NCBI GenBank assembly: GCA_003209655.1 | Contig: QCPW01000005.1 | Coordinates: 81,118 to 145,117, forward strand | Direction: 5' to 3' | Length of the DNA stretch: 64,000 nt | DNA from: Prochlorococcus sp. AG-442-M23 | GTDB taxonomy: Bacteria; Cyanobacteriota; Cyanobacteriia; PCC-6307; Cyanobiaceae | In this document: one piece after another, positions 1-9,319 of the stretch | Numbering within the stretch: the first letter of the stretch is position 1 | Layout of the letters: the number at the start of each line of letters is the position of its first letter | Notes under the pieces: generated by a model | What the model saw: only the letters and a program-made list of their open reading frames with translations | The model's database searches: none | Told to the model about the DNA's origin: nothing | Position numbers and translations under genes: made by a program

Positions 1-1090
1 TCAATGCATAGCTGCCTTTTTGCCATTCAGAATTTGAATCGAAAGTATCTTCATTAACTTCTTCTTCATTAAAATCTGATGAATTAAGTTTTTTTTCTGG
101 TTCGGGAGTTTCTCTGACTATAGTTTTTGCTAAGTTTTTCTCGGCCAACCATCTCTCAGTAGCTAATGCTGCCATGCATCCAGTTCCTGCAGCGGTAACT
201 CCTTGTCTCCACTCAGAATCAACAACATCACCTGCTGCAAATATGCCTTCAATTGATGTTTCTGGCCTTCCTGATTTGCAAGCGATATAGCCTTTATTAT
301 CTAAATCAATTTTATTGCCTAAGAACTTCGTATTAGGTGTGTGTCCTATTGCGTAAAAAAGACCTTTTATATTGATTTCCCCTTTACCTTTTTGAGAGTG
401 AATAGTTTCTATTCTCTCAAGCCATTCAGAACCATCCGCTTTATCAACTTTTGTGTTCCAATGGATTTCTATCTTTGGATTAGCTTTTACTCTATCAACC
501 ATTGCTGCGCTAGCCCTTAATTTTTCTGATCGAACAATCAAATGCACTTTGCTTCCATACTTTGTGAGATATGCTGCTTCTTCACATGCAGAGTCGCCCC
601 CTCCAATAACAGCTAATTCTTCATCTCTGAATTGTGGGGTGGCTCCATCACATATCGCACAAGCACTTATTCCTTTACTCCAGAATTTATCTTCATTTAT
701 CACTCCTAATCTATTTGCACTTGCTCCAGTTGCAATAATAATTGAGTTAGATTTTATGGTTCCTTCTAAAGTTTTTAATTCAAAGGGATGTGAATCAGTA
801 TTAATTGAGACTACATCACTTTCGTATAAATTAGTGCCCCATCTTTCTGCTTGAGCCTTCATTAGATCCATTAATTCAGGACCTAGTACTCCATCTGGGA
901 AACCTGGATAGTTTTCGACAAATGTTGTAGTCATTAATTGCCCACCAGGAATTCCACCAGAATTAAATCCTGTTACAAGTAATGGTTGAAGATTTGCTCG
1001 TGCGGCATATATTGCAGCAGTGTAACCTGCAGGTCCAGAGCCTATAATTACAACATTTTCTACGTTTGAAATCTTCTCTTTATTTTCCAT
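1..1090 (-). CDS. trxB: NTRC-type NADPH-thioredoxin reductase (C-terminus outside window)
   Basis: Flavoenzyme that passes electrons from NADPH to thioredoxin disulfides. Translating from the ATG at 1090 gives an FAD-binding [10 protein letters not shown] near residue 18, the redox motif CAIC at residues 144-147 followed by DG, an NADPH-binding [10 protein letters not shown], and a C-terminal FAD motif (GIFAAGDV). The frame is still open at base 1 after 363 codons, longer than a plain reductase (about 320). The last residues seen, EWQKGSYAL, resemble the linker before the thioredoxin domain in NTRC proteins. I infer a reductase-thioredoxin fusion with its thioredoxin domain left of the window. 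NTRC normally serves 2-Cys peroxiredoxin and light/dark redox control. Confidence 0.93.
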   Translation of the reverse strand, partial: MENKEKISNVENVVIIGSGPAGYTAAIYAARANLQPLLVTGFNSGGIPGGQLMTTTFVENYPGFPDGVLGPELMDLMKAQAERWGTNLYESDVVSINTDSHPFELKTLEGTIKSNSIIIATGASANRLGVINEDKFWSKGISACAICDGATPQFRDEELAVIGGGDSACEEAAYLTKYGSKVHLIVRSEKLRASAAMVDRVKANPKIEIHWNTKVDKADGSEWLERIETIHSQKGKGEINIKGLFYAIGHTPNTKFLGNKIDLDNKGYIACKSGRPETSIEGIFAAGDVVDSEWRQGVTAAGTGCMAALATERWLAEKNLAKTIVRETPEPEKKLNSSDFNEEEVNEDTFDSNSEWQKGSYAL

Positions 1091-1165
1091 TTATTTTCTA
1101 ATTTCACTACTTATAATAATAAACAAACCCAAATAATGTAGGGCGGATTTCACTCGATAGATTTA

Positions 1166-1393
1166 TTACTCAATCGTTGACTTTTGGTCTAATAAATCTT
1201 TTAATTCCTTAGGGAAGTTTAAAACAGAATCTTTTAAATTTTCGTTCTTTTCTCCAATATGTAATATCCACTCTCTAAATTCTTCTGCGATTGCGTAACT
1301 GTCTTCATACTTTTCTAAAGTGTCCATTGCAGAAATTCTGTTGGTAGCCCAACAGGTCGCTATGTCTATCCTTTTTCTGATGAAGTTGTCCAT
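1166..1393 (-). CDS. small conserved hypothetical protein, 75 aa
   Basis: Charged, mostly helical soluble protein of 75 residues without signal peptide or membrane segment. It begins MDNFIRKRID and contains a WATNR motif near residue 15. It lies 75 bp upstream of the reductase gene on the same strand, so it may share its transcript. I do not recognise a domain and assign no function. Confidence 0.65.
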   Translation of the reverse strand: MDNFIRKRIDIATCWATNRISAMDTLEKYEDSYAIAEEFREWILHIGEKNENLKDSVLNFPKELKDLLDQKSTIE

Positions 1394-1547
1394 TTAAACT
1401 TTTAAGTTGTATATAGATAAACACATCAGAGAACGTATGTATTGTCTAAAAAGTTACAACTTTGTACTTCCAAACAATAATTTAATCTTTAATTTATATT
1501 TGAGCCAATTTTTGGATAAATTATAAAGAAAATATAAAGAAATAGAG

Positions 1548-2126
1548 TTAGACCGCCTCGCTGTGATTTGCAAGTAGCCTTTCAACTTCCTCAAAACCCT
1601 CTTTGGCTGAATTTATTGCAAGTTCCTCGCTAACTTTTTCTTCTGATATTAATTTTGTGGATATTTTCTTTAAAAGAGTTTCTTTCTTTTCTCTTAGTGA
1701 ACTAACAATTTCTTCTTCAATGATGGATTTTATTGCTTTAGAAATTATTTTTTTGTCATTTGCTTCCTCGAATGTGCCCTGAACTAATTCTTGAATAAAT
1801 AATCGATGAACCTCACTACTCCTTAGAAAACTTTCTGTGGCATTAATAATTCCTTCAACAAGAGCTTCATCAGGTTCAGAATCATTTTCTGCCAGCTTAA
1901 ATTCCCAATCTAAATGTCTTCTTTGCCAACCTGCCGAGTGGAGACTGGGCATGACTGTCTGTGAATAAGTATCAACAGACATTTCATAAATTCTCTCTGC
2001 TAATTTCTCGCACCAGTCTTTGCCATGCTTTTCTAGATTTTTCTGCATAGCTTGCCTTGGAACAGCATGACCACCATGATGACTGTGGCACACTCCATCC
2101 GGACATTCGATTGCTTTTAAACTCAT
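1548..2126 (-). CDS. conserved hypothetical protein with His/Cys-rich N-terminus, 192 aa
   Basis: Soluble 192-residue protein. The first 25 residues are rich in metal ligands (C9, C13, then HSHHGGH), which could bind a metal. The rest is acidic and helical with a Trp-rich patch near residue 70 (AGWQRRHLDW). It is divergent from pntA across a 127-bp gap that must hold both promoters. I do not recognise the family. Confidence 0.75.
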   Translation of the reverse strand: MSLKAIECPDGVCHSHHGGHAVPRQAMQKNLEKHGKDWCEKLAERIYEMSVDTYSQTVMPSLHSAGWQRRHLDWEFKLAENDSEPDEALVEGIINATESFLRSSEVHRLFIQELVQGTFEEANDKKIISKAIKSIIEEEIVSSLREKKETLLKKISTKLISEEKVSEELAINSAKEGFEEVERLLANHSEAV

Positions 2127-2253
2127 TGGATTATTTAGTACTTATATATTCTAGATAGCTATTTTTTATAGAAAAGAAAATATATTTTTAACAAAAATCC
2201 AAGACTTTTGACTTTCTTCAATTTATATTTAGTATGTTAAAAAAATAAATAAA

Positions 2254-3384
2254 TTGACAAAGATACTTATTCCTTCCGAAACAAGCTCTGGTGAAAGGAG
2301 AGTTTCAGCTACGCCAGAAGCGGTAAAGAAATTAAAAAACCTTGGATGTGATGTTTATATTGAAAGTTCAGCAGGAAAATTATCAGGATTTAGTGACTTA
2401 TCATATGAAGAATCGGGCGGAACAATAATAAACAACGTAGATCAAAAAATTTGGAGTGAAGCTGATTTAATATTTTGTGTTCAAACTCCATCAGAGGATA
2501 ATTTAACTAAATTAAAGAAAGGCGCTGTGCTACTTGGTCTTCTTAACCCATATGGTAATAAGGAGCTTCTTAAGATTATAAATAGTAATAAGATTTCAGC
2601 TTTATCACTAGAGTTGCTTCCAAGAATTAGTAGAGCTCAATCTTCTGATGTTCTTTCTTCACAGGCCAATATCGCTGGATATAAAGCAGTTCTTTTGGCG
2701 GCAAGTGAATTAGATAGATATTTCCCAATGCTTATGACTGCAGCAGGCACAGTCCAACCTGCCAAAGTAGTGGTTCTTGGTGGAGGCGTTGCAGGATTGC
2801 AGGCAGTTGCTACAGCAAAAAGACTTGGTGCAATAGTATTTGTATCTGATATTAGACCTGCTGTTAAAGAACAAGTAGAGTCCCTCGGAGCAAGATTTAT
2901 AGAACTTCCTGAAGTAGAGGAAAAACCAGGAGAAGCTGGAGGTTATGCAAAAGCTGTAACACCCGAATTCCTTTCAAAACAGAAGGCTACTTTAACTAAA
3001 TATTTATCTGAAGCTGATGTTGCTATATGTACTGCGCAAGTTCTAGGTAAAAAGGCCCCTGTTTTAATTGACTCTCCCATGATTGAAAAAATGAGACCTG
3101 GCGCGGTAGTTATTGACTTAGCAGTTTCTCAGGGAGGAAACTGCGAGGGAACAAAATCAAATGAAACTATTATCAAAGATGGGGTAAAACTTATAGGAGC
3201 GGGCGAATTACCCTCATCAGTTCCTTATGATGCAAGTTCACTTTATGCTAAGAACTTAACATCTTTGATTACACCATTTATAAAAGATGGTCTAATTAAA
3301 TTAGATAAAGAAGATGAACTCATTGCTGGATGTTTATTAAGTGATGAAGGAGTTGTTCTTCAAAATAAAGTTTTTGAAAATTGA
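2254..3384 (+). CDS. pntA: NAD(P) transhydrogenase subunit alpha, part 1 (NAD-binding domain)
   Basis: Soluble domain I of proton-translocating transhydrogenase, which binds NAD(H) and exchanges hydride with NADP(H) on PntB. The N-terminal signature is IPSETSSGERRVSATPEA, and a Rossmann motif GGGVAGLQAV lies near residue 175. At 376 aa it is the usual length for the split alpha subunit. A TTG start at 2254 is used because an in-frame stop lies 8 codons upstream and no ATG intervenes. First gene of a pnt operon, with 12 bp to the next gene. Confidence 0.95.
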   Translation: MTKILIPSETSSGERRVSATPEAVKKLKNLGCDVYIESSAGKLSGFSDLSYEESGGTIINNVDQKIWSEADLIFCVQTPSEDNLTKLKKGAVLLGLLNPYGNKELLKIINSNKISALSLELLPRISRAQSSDVLSSQANIAGYKAVLLAASELDRYFPMLMTAAGTVQPAKVVVLGGGVAGLQAVATAKRLGAIVFVSDIRPAVKEQVESLGARFIELPEVEEKPGEAGGYAKAVTPEFLSKQKATLTKYLSEADVAICTAQVLGKKAPVLIDSPMIEKMRPGAVVIDLAVSQGGNCEGTKSNETIIKDGVKLIGAGELPSSVPYDASSLYAKNLTSLITPFIKDGLIKLDKEDELIAGCLLSDEGVVLQNKVFEN

Positions 3385-3396
3385 GGTTTTAAAATT

Positions 3397-3690
3397 ATGA
3401 CTTTTATAAATCTTCTTTGGGTTCTTCTACTTGGTAGTTTATTAGGCCTCGAGTTAATTGGAAAAGTTCCTCCTACTCTTCACACACCCCTAATGAGTGG
3501 AGCAAATGCAATTTCAGGAATAACAATGCTGGCAGCATTAACTTGTATCGTAAAAGCAGAAGGTAACCTCCCACTTTTAATCATTGGTTCAGTTTCTCTT
3601 GGATTTGCTCTTTTCAACGTTGTAGGCGGTTTCTTTGTGACTGATCGAATGCTCGCAATGTTTAGTCGTAAACCATCAAATAAGAAGTAA
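3397..3690 (+). CDS. pntA: NAD(P) transhydrogenase subunit alpha, part 2 (membrane domain)
   Basis: Short 97-residue membrane part of the alpha subunit, three hydrophobic segments, with the family-typical HTPLMSGANAISGI at about residues 28-41. With PntB it forms the proton channel in the cytoplasmic or thylakoid membrane. The split of E. coli-type pntA into two genes is normal for cyanobacteria. It lies 12 bp after part 1 and 8 bp before pntB. Confidence 0.95.
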   Translation: MTFINLLWVLLLGSLLGLELIGKVPPTLHTPLMSGANAISGITMLAALTCIVKAEGNLPLLIIGSVSLGFALFNVVGGFFVTDRMLAMFSRKPSNKK

Positions 3691-3698
3691 TTTTTAAC

Positions 3699-5114
3699 AT
3701 GACTCTACCTGAAATCATTCAATTCGTAATTGATCTTCTAGCTGTACTTTTGCTGGCTTTGGGAATAAAAGGATTGTCAAAAGTAAAATCAGCTAGGGAT
3801 GCCAATAGATTAGCTGCATTTGCAATGTCCCTATCAGTAGTAGGATTACTTTCTTATTACTTGGGAACATCTGGAATCGCTATTCAGTCTTGGATTTGGA
3901 TAATAATCGGATCAATCATAGGAAGTTTATTCGGAGCAATACTTGCAAAAAAAGTACCTATGACCTCTATGCCTGAAACAGTGGCATTGTTCAATGGTTG
4001 TGGAGGAATGTCATCACTTTTGGTGGCCTTGGGAGTAGCTATTTTCCCTATATCCAGTAGTTCACTTATTAATCAAGTTTCTATATCTGTTTCAATATTT
4101 GTTGGAGCCATAACTTTCACGGGTTCAATTGTAGCAATGGCAAAGTTACAGGGTTGGTTGTCAACTCCAGGATGGACGCAGAGCAAAGTTAGACATTTTG
4201 TAAATATTGTTTTTGCAGTTGCTTCCTTGATAGCCTTTTTTGATTTGATAAACGGTAATATCAGTTCTATTTGGCTTTTAGTTATAGTTTCTTCTTTATT
4301 AGGTATTGGAGTTACTTTGCCAATTGGTGGAGCTGATATGCCAGTTGTTATTTCTTTATTAAATAGTTATTCAGGGATTGCAGCAGCAGCGGCAGGTTTC
4401 GTTGTAAATAGTCAGCTTTTGATAATAGCAGGAGCAATGGTTGGAGCGGCAGGTCTAATACTTACTCAAGTAATGTGCAAGGGCATGAATAGATCATTGG
4501 TTTCAGTTCTTTTTGGAGGATCTTTATCTGCTCAAAGTACGGCCTCTTCTAGCTCAGGAGAATATACAAATATAACTTCTTGCAGTGTTGAAGAATGTGC
4601 ATTGACTTTAGAGGCAGCCAACAAGGTAATTATTGTTCCTGGTTATGGTCTAGCGGTAGCTCAAGCTCAACATACTTTAAGAGAAGTAACAAAAAAACTA
4701 GAGCAAAATGGTATTGAAGTTGTTTACGCAATTCATCCTGTAGCAGGGAGGATGCCTGGACATATGAATGTACTTTTAGCAGAAGCAGATGTTCCTTACG
4801 AACAACTTAAAGAGATGGACATTGTAAATCCTGATTTTCCAGCAACGGATGTTGTTTTAGTTTTAGGAGCAAATGATGTTGTTAATCCTCAAGCTAAAAA
4901 TGATAGCTCTTCTCCTTTATATGGCATGCCAGTTCTTGATGTGCAGGAAGCAAGAACAGTATTTGTAATTAAACGTGGTATGAGTGCAGGTTACTCCGGA
5001 ATAAAAAATGATTTATTTGATTTGCCAAATACCTCAATGGTATTTGGTGATGCCAAAAAGGTACTTAATGATTTGATTGGAGAATTAAAGGATCTTGGAG
5101 TTGGGGAGAAATAA
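3699..5114 (+). CDS. pntB: NAD(P) transhydrogenase subunit beta
   Basis: Membrane subunit with about nine hydrophobic segments in the first 260 residues, then the NADP(H)-binding domain III. The dinucleotide loop VPGYGLAVAQAQH lies at about residues 313-325 and HPVAGRMPGHMNVLL follows. Length 471 aa is full. Together with the two alpha pieces it couples proton flow to NADPH production. Its 3' end overlaps the next gene by 20 bp, suggesting coupled translation. Confidence 0.96.
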   Translation: MTLPEIIQFVIDLLAVLLLALGIKGLSKVKSARDANRLAAFAMSLSVVGLLSYYLGTSGIAIQSWIWIIIGSIIGSLFGAILAKKVPMTSMPETVALFNGCGGMSSLLVALGVAIFPISSSSLINQVSISVSIFVGAITFTGSIVAMAKLQGWLSTPGWTQSKVRHFVNIVFAVASLIAFFDLINGNISSIWLLVIVSSLLGIGVTLPIGGADMPVVISLLNSYSGIAAAAAGFVVNSQLLIIAGAMVGAAGLILTQVMCKGMNRSLVSVLFGGSLSAQSTASSSSGEYTNITSCSVEECALTLEAANKVIIVPGYGLAVAQAQHTLREVTKKLEQNGIEVVYAIHPVAGRMPGHMNVLLAEADVPYEQLKEMDIVNPDFPATDVVLVLGANDVVNPQAKNDSSSPLYGMPVLDVQEARTVFVIKRGMSAGYSGIKNDLFDLPNTSMVFGDAKKVLNDLIGELKDLGVGEK

Positions 5115-6180
5115 AAGTATATCTTCTAGGTTTTCAGATTATATAAAAAATAAGCCATTTCGAGAAGTTTTACCTTGGATAGGTGGCGACTTACAAACTT
5201 TGAGAGATACTTTTGTTATTGATTTTGGCAAATCAAAAAAAAATAAAAAAATATTCTTTCCGATTAATAAAATTCTTTCTAAAAAATTTGAATGTGATTA
5301 TCTTCTAGGGTTTTTAGAATTACCTGAAAACTTAGACTCGCTTAGGGGTTTTGTAGTCGTTACACATGGTTTAGGGGGCTCAACTAAACGGTTTGGTTTA
5401 AGAAGAATCTCTTGGAAATTAGCAAATAATGGTTTTGGAGTTCTTAAATTAAATCTAAGAGGATCTGGATCTGCGAGATATTTAGCTAAAGGAAATTATT
5501 GTGCTAGATGCTCCAGTGATGTTATTTCAGCAATTAATTATTTTAAAAAATTCATTAATTTAGAGTTTAAAGATCTCATTAAGATGAATAATCTTCCAAT
5601 TTACGGAGTTGGATTATCTTTAGGCGGAACAATTCTTTTAAATGCCTGCTTAGATTACGATGAAAACAAAGGAGAAAAACTTTTAGACGGCCTAGCCTGT
5701 GTGAGTAGCCCTTTAGATTTATCATCATGCAGTCTCTGTATTGAAAAATCTAGAAATTATATCTACCAAAAATGGTTACTTCACCGCTTAAAAAATCAGT
5801 TATGGGACGGATTTAATGATGAAGGCAAAATTCTTAATAATGAGAAATTAAGAAAAAAAATTAGAGCTTTGAAAAGTATAAGGGAATTTGATCAGAAATT
5901 TACAGCTCCAAGTTGGGGATTTAATTCTTTAGAAGATTATTATATTAAAGCTTCCCCAATATTTAGAGTCAAAAACTCAATAAAAAAATTACCTAAAATG
6001 CTTTTTATTCATGCCAAGGATGATCCTTGGGTTCCATATAAGGATACTTTGAATTTAAGAAAAGAACTTTTTGATAAATTTACTATTCTTATAACTGAAA
6101 AAGGAGGTCATAATGGTTTTCACTCGATTAATGGCTGTTGGTCAGACGAAGTCGTAAAGAACTGGCTTATAAGTATCTAG
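5095..6180 (+). CDS. alpha/beta hydrolase of the YheT family (COG0429)
   Basis: Predicted serine hydrolase. The N-terminal LPWIGGDLQTLRDTF matches the family entry motif. The oxyanion region is VVTHGLGGS, the nucleophile elbow GVGLSLGG, the acid is in HAKDDPWVP and the histidine in EKGGHNGF, so the catalytic triad looks intact. 361 aa; substrate unknown, possibly lipid or ester. Starts with TTG at 5095 (a second TTG lies two codons on) inside the end of pntB. Its 3' end overlaps the convergent ferredoxin-like gene by 14 bp. Confidence 0.88.
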   Translation: MELGRNKSISSRFSDYIKNKPFREVLPWIGGDLQTLRDTFVIDFGKSKKNKKIFFPINKILSKKFECDYLLGFLELPENLDSLRGFVVVTHGLGGSTKRFGLRRISWKLANNGFGVLKLNLRGSGSARYLAKGNYCARCSSDVISAINYFKKFINLEFKDLIKMNNLPIYGVGLSLGGTILLNACLDYDENKGEKLLDGLACVSSPLDLSSCSLCIEKSRNYIYQKWLLHRLKNQLWDGFNDEGKILNNEKLRKKIRALKSIREFDQKFTAPSWGFNSLEDYYIKASPIFRVKNSIKKLPKMLFIHAKDDPWVPYKDTLNLRKELFDKFTILITEKGGHNGFHSINGCWSDEVVKNWLISI

Positions 6181-6511
6181 GACTATCTAAAAATGGTGTT
6201 TTTTTAAAAATCCATTTTTCTATTGGCTTGTCGTTAATAATATGTGAGGTAAAAATTTCTGAAATTTTTTCTGGAGAAACTTTCTCGTACCAAATACCAT
6301 CAGGCCAAACAAGAAGAATTGGACCGTTCTTGCATATCCTTAGACAGTCAGCTTTTGATCTCAGTATATGAACGTTTTTTGTGGAGGGATCATTCTCGAA
6401 TTTTTTTAAAGTCTTTTTCAGACATTCCCATGTTTTTTGACCTTCATTGCCTTTAAAGCATTTCTGTTTTGTGGGTGTTGCGCATAGTAGAAGGTGTTTT
6501 TTAATATTCAC
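6167..6511 (-). CDS. thioredoxin-like [2Fe-2S] ferredoxin (COG3411 type)
   Basis: 114-residue soluble protein. Candidate cluster ligands are C9 and C18 (CATPTKQKC) and a later pair in ADCLRIC, the spacing of thioredoxin-fold [2Fe-2S] proteins rather than plant-type ferredoxin. C30 is extra. It starts 2 bp after the dxr stop codon on the same strand, so it is almost certainly cotranscribed with dxr. Partner and physiological role are not known to me. Confidence 0.8.
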   Translation of the reverse strand: MNIKKHLLLCATPTKQKCFKGNEGQKTWECLKKTLKKFENDPSTKNVHILRSKADCLRICKNGPILLVWPDGIWYEKVSPEKISEIFTSHIINDKPIEKWIFKKTPFLDSPRYL

Positions 6512-6513
6512 TT

Positions 6514-7743
6514 TTATCCAATACTTATGTATTTTTTACCCTTTTTAATTTCTTGATTGACAAAAAGTCTGGCCCAATTATCTACTTCAAGAATGTCCTC
6601 CAATTCGGGACTCAAATTCAAATTCTCCATATGTGATTCACAAGCTTTACTTATAAATGTTGGAATTTCTTGAAAAGAAATTTTTTCTTTAAGGAATTGT
6701 TCAACAGCCATTTCATTAGCAGCATTTAAGACTGCAGGCATAGTCCCAGAAGATTTTCCTGCGGCATAGGCAAGTCCCATGCATGGATATTTAAACTCGT
6801 CTGGCTCTTTAAAAGTTAATTTCCCAATTTCACTTAGGTTTAATCTTTTCCAATTTGTTTTAAATCTTTCAGGCCAACTCATCGCATATAAAATGGGTAG
6901 TTTCATATCTGGCCAACCTAATTGAGCTAATACTGAAGAATCTTCCATCTCAATCATTGAATGAATAATACTTTGAGGGTGGATAACTATTTCGATATTT
7001 TCGTAAGAGGTCCCAAATAAATAATGCGCTTCTATAACTTCTAATCCTTTATTCATAAGAGTTGCAGAATCTACAGTTATTTTTTTCCCCATATCCCAAT
7101 TAGGATGTGAAGTTGCATCTTCCACTGTGACATGTTTTAAATCCTCAACGGCCCAATCTCTGAAAGCACCACCAGAAGCTGTTAAATGTATGGCTTTTAA
7201 ACCTTTAGGTATCTCTCCTGTTGAAAAATCTGCATTTTCATAATTGGGTAATCCTTGTAAACATTGAAAGATAGCGGAGTGTTCTGAATCAGCAGGTAAA
7301 AGCCTACTATTATTTTTCTTTAATGCAGGAATAACAATTGGCCCTGCCGCAATTAAAGTTTCTTTGTTAGCAAGTGCAATATTTTTCCCCGCATTAATTG
7401 CTGACATTGTTGGAATTAAGCCTGCACATCCTACTATCCCTGTAACCACAGTATCTGCCTTATCCCATGCTGCAACTGCGTTAATCCCGTCCTTTCCACT
7501 CAAAACCAAGGGAGCACTATCCAAATCTAAGTTATTAATATTATCTTTTAGATCTTCTATAAGATTTTCATCCTCAATAGCAACTACTTCTGGTTTATGT
7601 GTTTTAACTTGTTCGGTTAATAAATTAATATTTCTTCCTGCCGAAAGAGCTACGGCTTTAAACTTATCAGGCCGCTCACTAGCTATTTCGAGAGTTTGAG
7701 TCCCAATTGAACCAGTAGAACCGAGCACAGTAATGTATTTCAA
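6514..7743 (-). CDS. dxr: 1-deoxy-D-xylulose 5-phosphate reductoisomerase
   Basis: Second step of the MEP isoprenoid pathway: rearranges and reduces DXP to MEP with NADPH. The N-terminal NADPH loop is GSTGSIG (residues 8-14); [23 protein letters not shown] and [10 protein letters not shown] carry the metal- and substrate-binding residues; [20 protein letters not shown] is the flexible-loop/catalytic region. 409 aa is full length. Leads a two-gene unit with the ferredoxin-like gene. Confidence 0.97.
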   Translation of the reverse strand: MKYITVLGSTGSIGTQTLEIASERPDKFKAVALSAGRNINLLTEQVKTHKPEVVAIEDENLIEDLKDNINNLDLDSAPLVLSGKDGINAVAAWDKADTVVTGIVGCAGLIPTMSAINAGKNIALANKETLIAAGPIVIPALKKNNSRLLPADSEHSAIFQCLQGLPNYENADFSTGEIPKGLKAIHLTASGGAFRDWAVEDLKHVTVEDATSHPNWDMGKKITVDSATLMNKGLEVIEAHYLFGTSYENIEIVIHPQSIIHSMIEMEDSSVLAQLGWPDMKLPILYAMSWPERFKTNWKRLNLSEIGKLTFKEPDEFKYPCMGLAYAAGKSSGTMPAVLNAANEMAVEQFLKEKISFQEIPTFISKACESHMENLNLSPELEDILEVDNWARLFVNQEIKKGKKYISIG

Positions 7744-7825
7744 TTTTCTCTGATATTTCTAATATCTTCCCATTTAAAGGTGTATTTAAAAAACAAAAAT
7801 TTCAAATTGGTTTTTTTCTTAAAAT

Positions 7826-9295
7826 TTAGACCCTTATCCACGTTGTTATTTCCTTTGATTGATCAATAAGTTCAATACCTTTTTCTTTTAACAAATTCCT
7901 AATTTCATCGGCCTTTGCATAATTCCTTTCCTTTTTTGCTTTCAATCTTTCATTAATAAATGATGATATTTCTTCTTCTGTTATTTCACTTTCTTTTACT
8001 AAAACCTCTTTTTTAAGACCAAGTACCTCTGTTAACTTTTCAAGAGTTTTAAAATTCTCAAGTAGAAAGAACTTTTCATTTAGGTCTATTTTGAAACCTT
8101 CGATCCTTTGGAATTGGTTTAAAAAGTTTTTTAATGGTTTTGCTAAATCGTAAATAATTGCAATAGCACCCGCTGTATTAAGGTCATTTCCCAGAGCTTC
8201 AGAAAATTTAAGCTTTTTTTGAGATAATTCAATACTTATTTTCTCTTTATATTCTTCTTCGATAGATTCATTTTTATCAATAGATCTAAAAGCACCTTTT
8301 GTAAGATCCATAAAGGAAAGGGCTATATTAATGTTTTTCCAAGCTTCTGAAGCACTACTTAAAGCTTCTTCAGTAAAATCAAGTGGTTTTCTATAATTCA
8401 CAGTCATAACAAAATATCGCAAAGTCATAGGACTTATACCTGACTGAATTAGCTCTCTGATAGTTTTAAAATTTTTCAGGGATTTACTCATCTTTTGTCC
8501 ATTTACATTGACCATCCCATTGTGTAACCAATAGTTCGCTAGCTTTTTGCCATTGGCTGCTTCCGATTGGGCGATTTCATTTTCATGATGTGGAAAAATC
8601 AAATCAGAACCACCTAAATGGATATCAATAGTATCTCCTAATTCATCTTTAACCATCGCCGAACATTCAATATGCCATCCTGGCCTACCTTTACCCCATG
8701 GCGAATCAAAAAATGGTTCATCATCTTTAGCTTTTTTCCATAGAGCAAAATCTTGCGGATTTAGTTTTTTACTATTTTCCTCATTAGCCATTCTTCCTTG
8801 TTGATTGATATTTTGTTCTTGTATATTTTGATTACTTAGCTTTCCATAATTTTTATTTTTAAAAACAGAGTAATAAACATCTCCATCCCTAGAGTAGGCA
8901 TAACCTTTATCCTCAAGGATTGTAATGAAGGAGCAGATATTGCATATATGATTCGTTGCTCTTGGCATACTATCCGGACGCAGTATCCCTAAAGAATCCA
9001 TATCTTTATGAAATTCAATAATATTCTTTTCAGATACTTCCTTCATTGAACTGCTTTTTTCTTTAGCTCTTTTTAAGATCTTGTCATCAATATCTGTAAA
9101 ATTTTGAACATACTTTACTTTGAAATCACTATAAATTAAAAATCTTCTCAAGATATCCCAAGCTATATAACTTCTGGCATGACCAAGATGACATAAATCA
9201 TAAACAGTTACTCCACAACAATAAATTTTTACTACATCATCAATAGGTTTAAAAACCTCAACTCTTTTGCTTAAAGTATTAAAAAGTTTGATCAT
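7826..9295 (-). CDS. cysS: cysteinyl-tRNA synthetase
   Basis: Class I aminoacyl-tRNA synthetase that charges tRNA-Cys. It shows the zinc/cysteine-binding YCCGVTVYD, the HIGH-type motif HLGHA, the GWHIECSAM zinc region and the KMSKS loop (GQKMSKSLKNF). The anticodon-binding C-terminal part (ERLKAKKERNYAKADEIRNL) is complete. 489 aa. It lies 24 bp downstream of polA on the same strand, so it may be read through from the MFP-polA transcript. Confidence 0.97.
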   Translation of the reverse strand: MIKLFNTLSKRVEVFKPIDDVVKIYCCGVTVYDLCHLGHARSYIAWDILRRFLIYSDFKVKYVQNFTDIDDKILKRAKEKSSSMKEVSEKNIIEFHKDMDSLGILRPDSMPRATNHICNICSFITILEDKGYAYSRDGDVYYSVFKNKNYGKLSNQNIQEQNINQQGRMANEENSKKLNPQDFALWKKAKDDEPFFDSPWGKGRPGWHIECSAMVKDELGDTIDIHLGGSDLIFPHHENEIAQSEAANGKKLANYWLHNGMVNVNGQKMSKSLKNFKTIRELIQSGISPMTLRYFVMTVNYRKPLDFTEEALSSASEAWKNINIALSFMDLTKGAFRSIDKNESIEEEYKEKISIELSQKKLKFSEALGNDLNTAGAIAIIYDLAKPLKNFLNQFQRIEGFKIDLNEKFFLLENFKTLEKLTEVLGLKKEVLVKESEITEEEISSFINERLKAKKERNYAKADEIRNLLKEKGIELIDQSKEITTWIRV

Positions 9296-9319
9296 CTTAA
9301 ATTAAGTATTTCATGAGGT

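Noticed and set aside
453..854. Open frame of 133 codons on the plus strand
   Set aside because: Lies wholly antisense to the thioredoxin reductase gene; the minus-strand frame has all catalytic motifs.
7364..7699. Open frame of 111 codons on the plus strand
   Set aside because: Antisense to dxr, low-complexity composition; a shadow.
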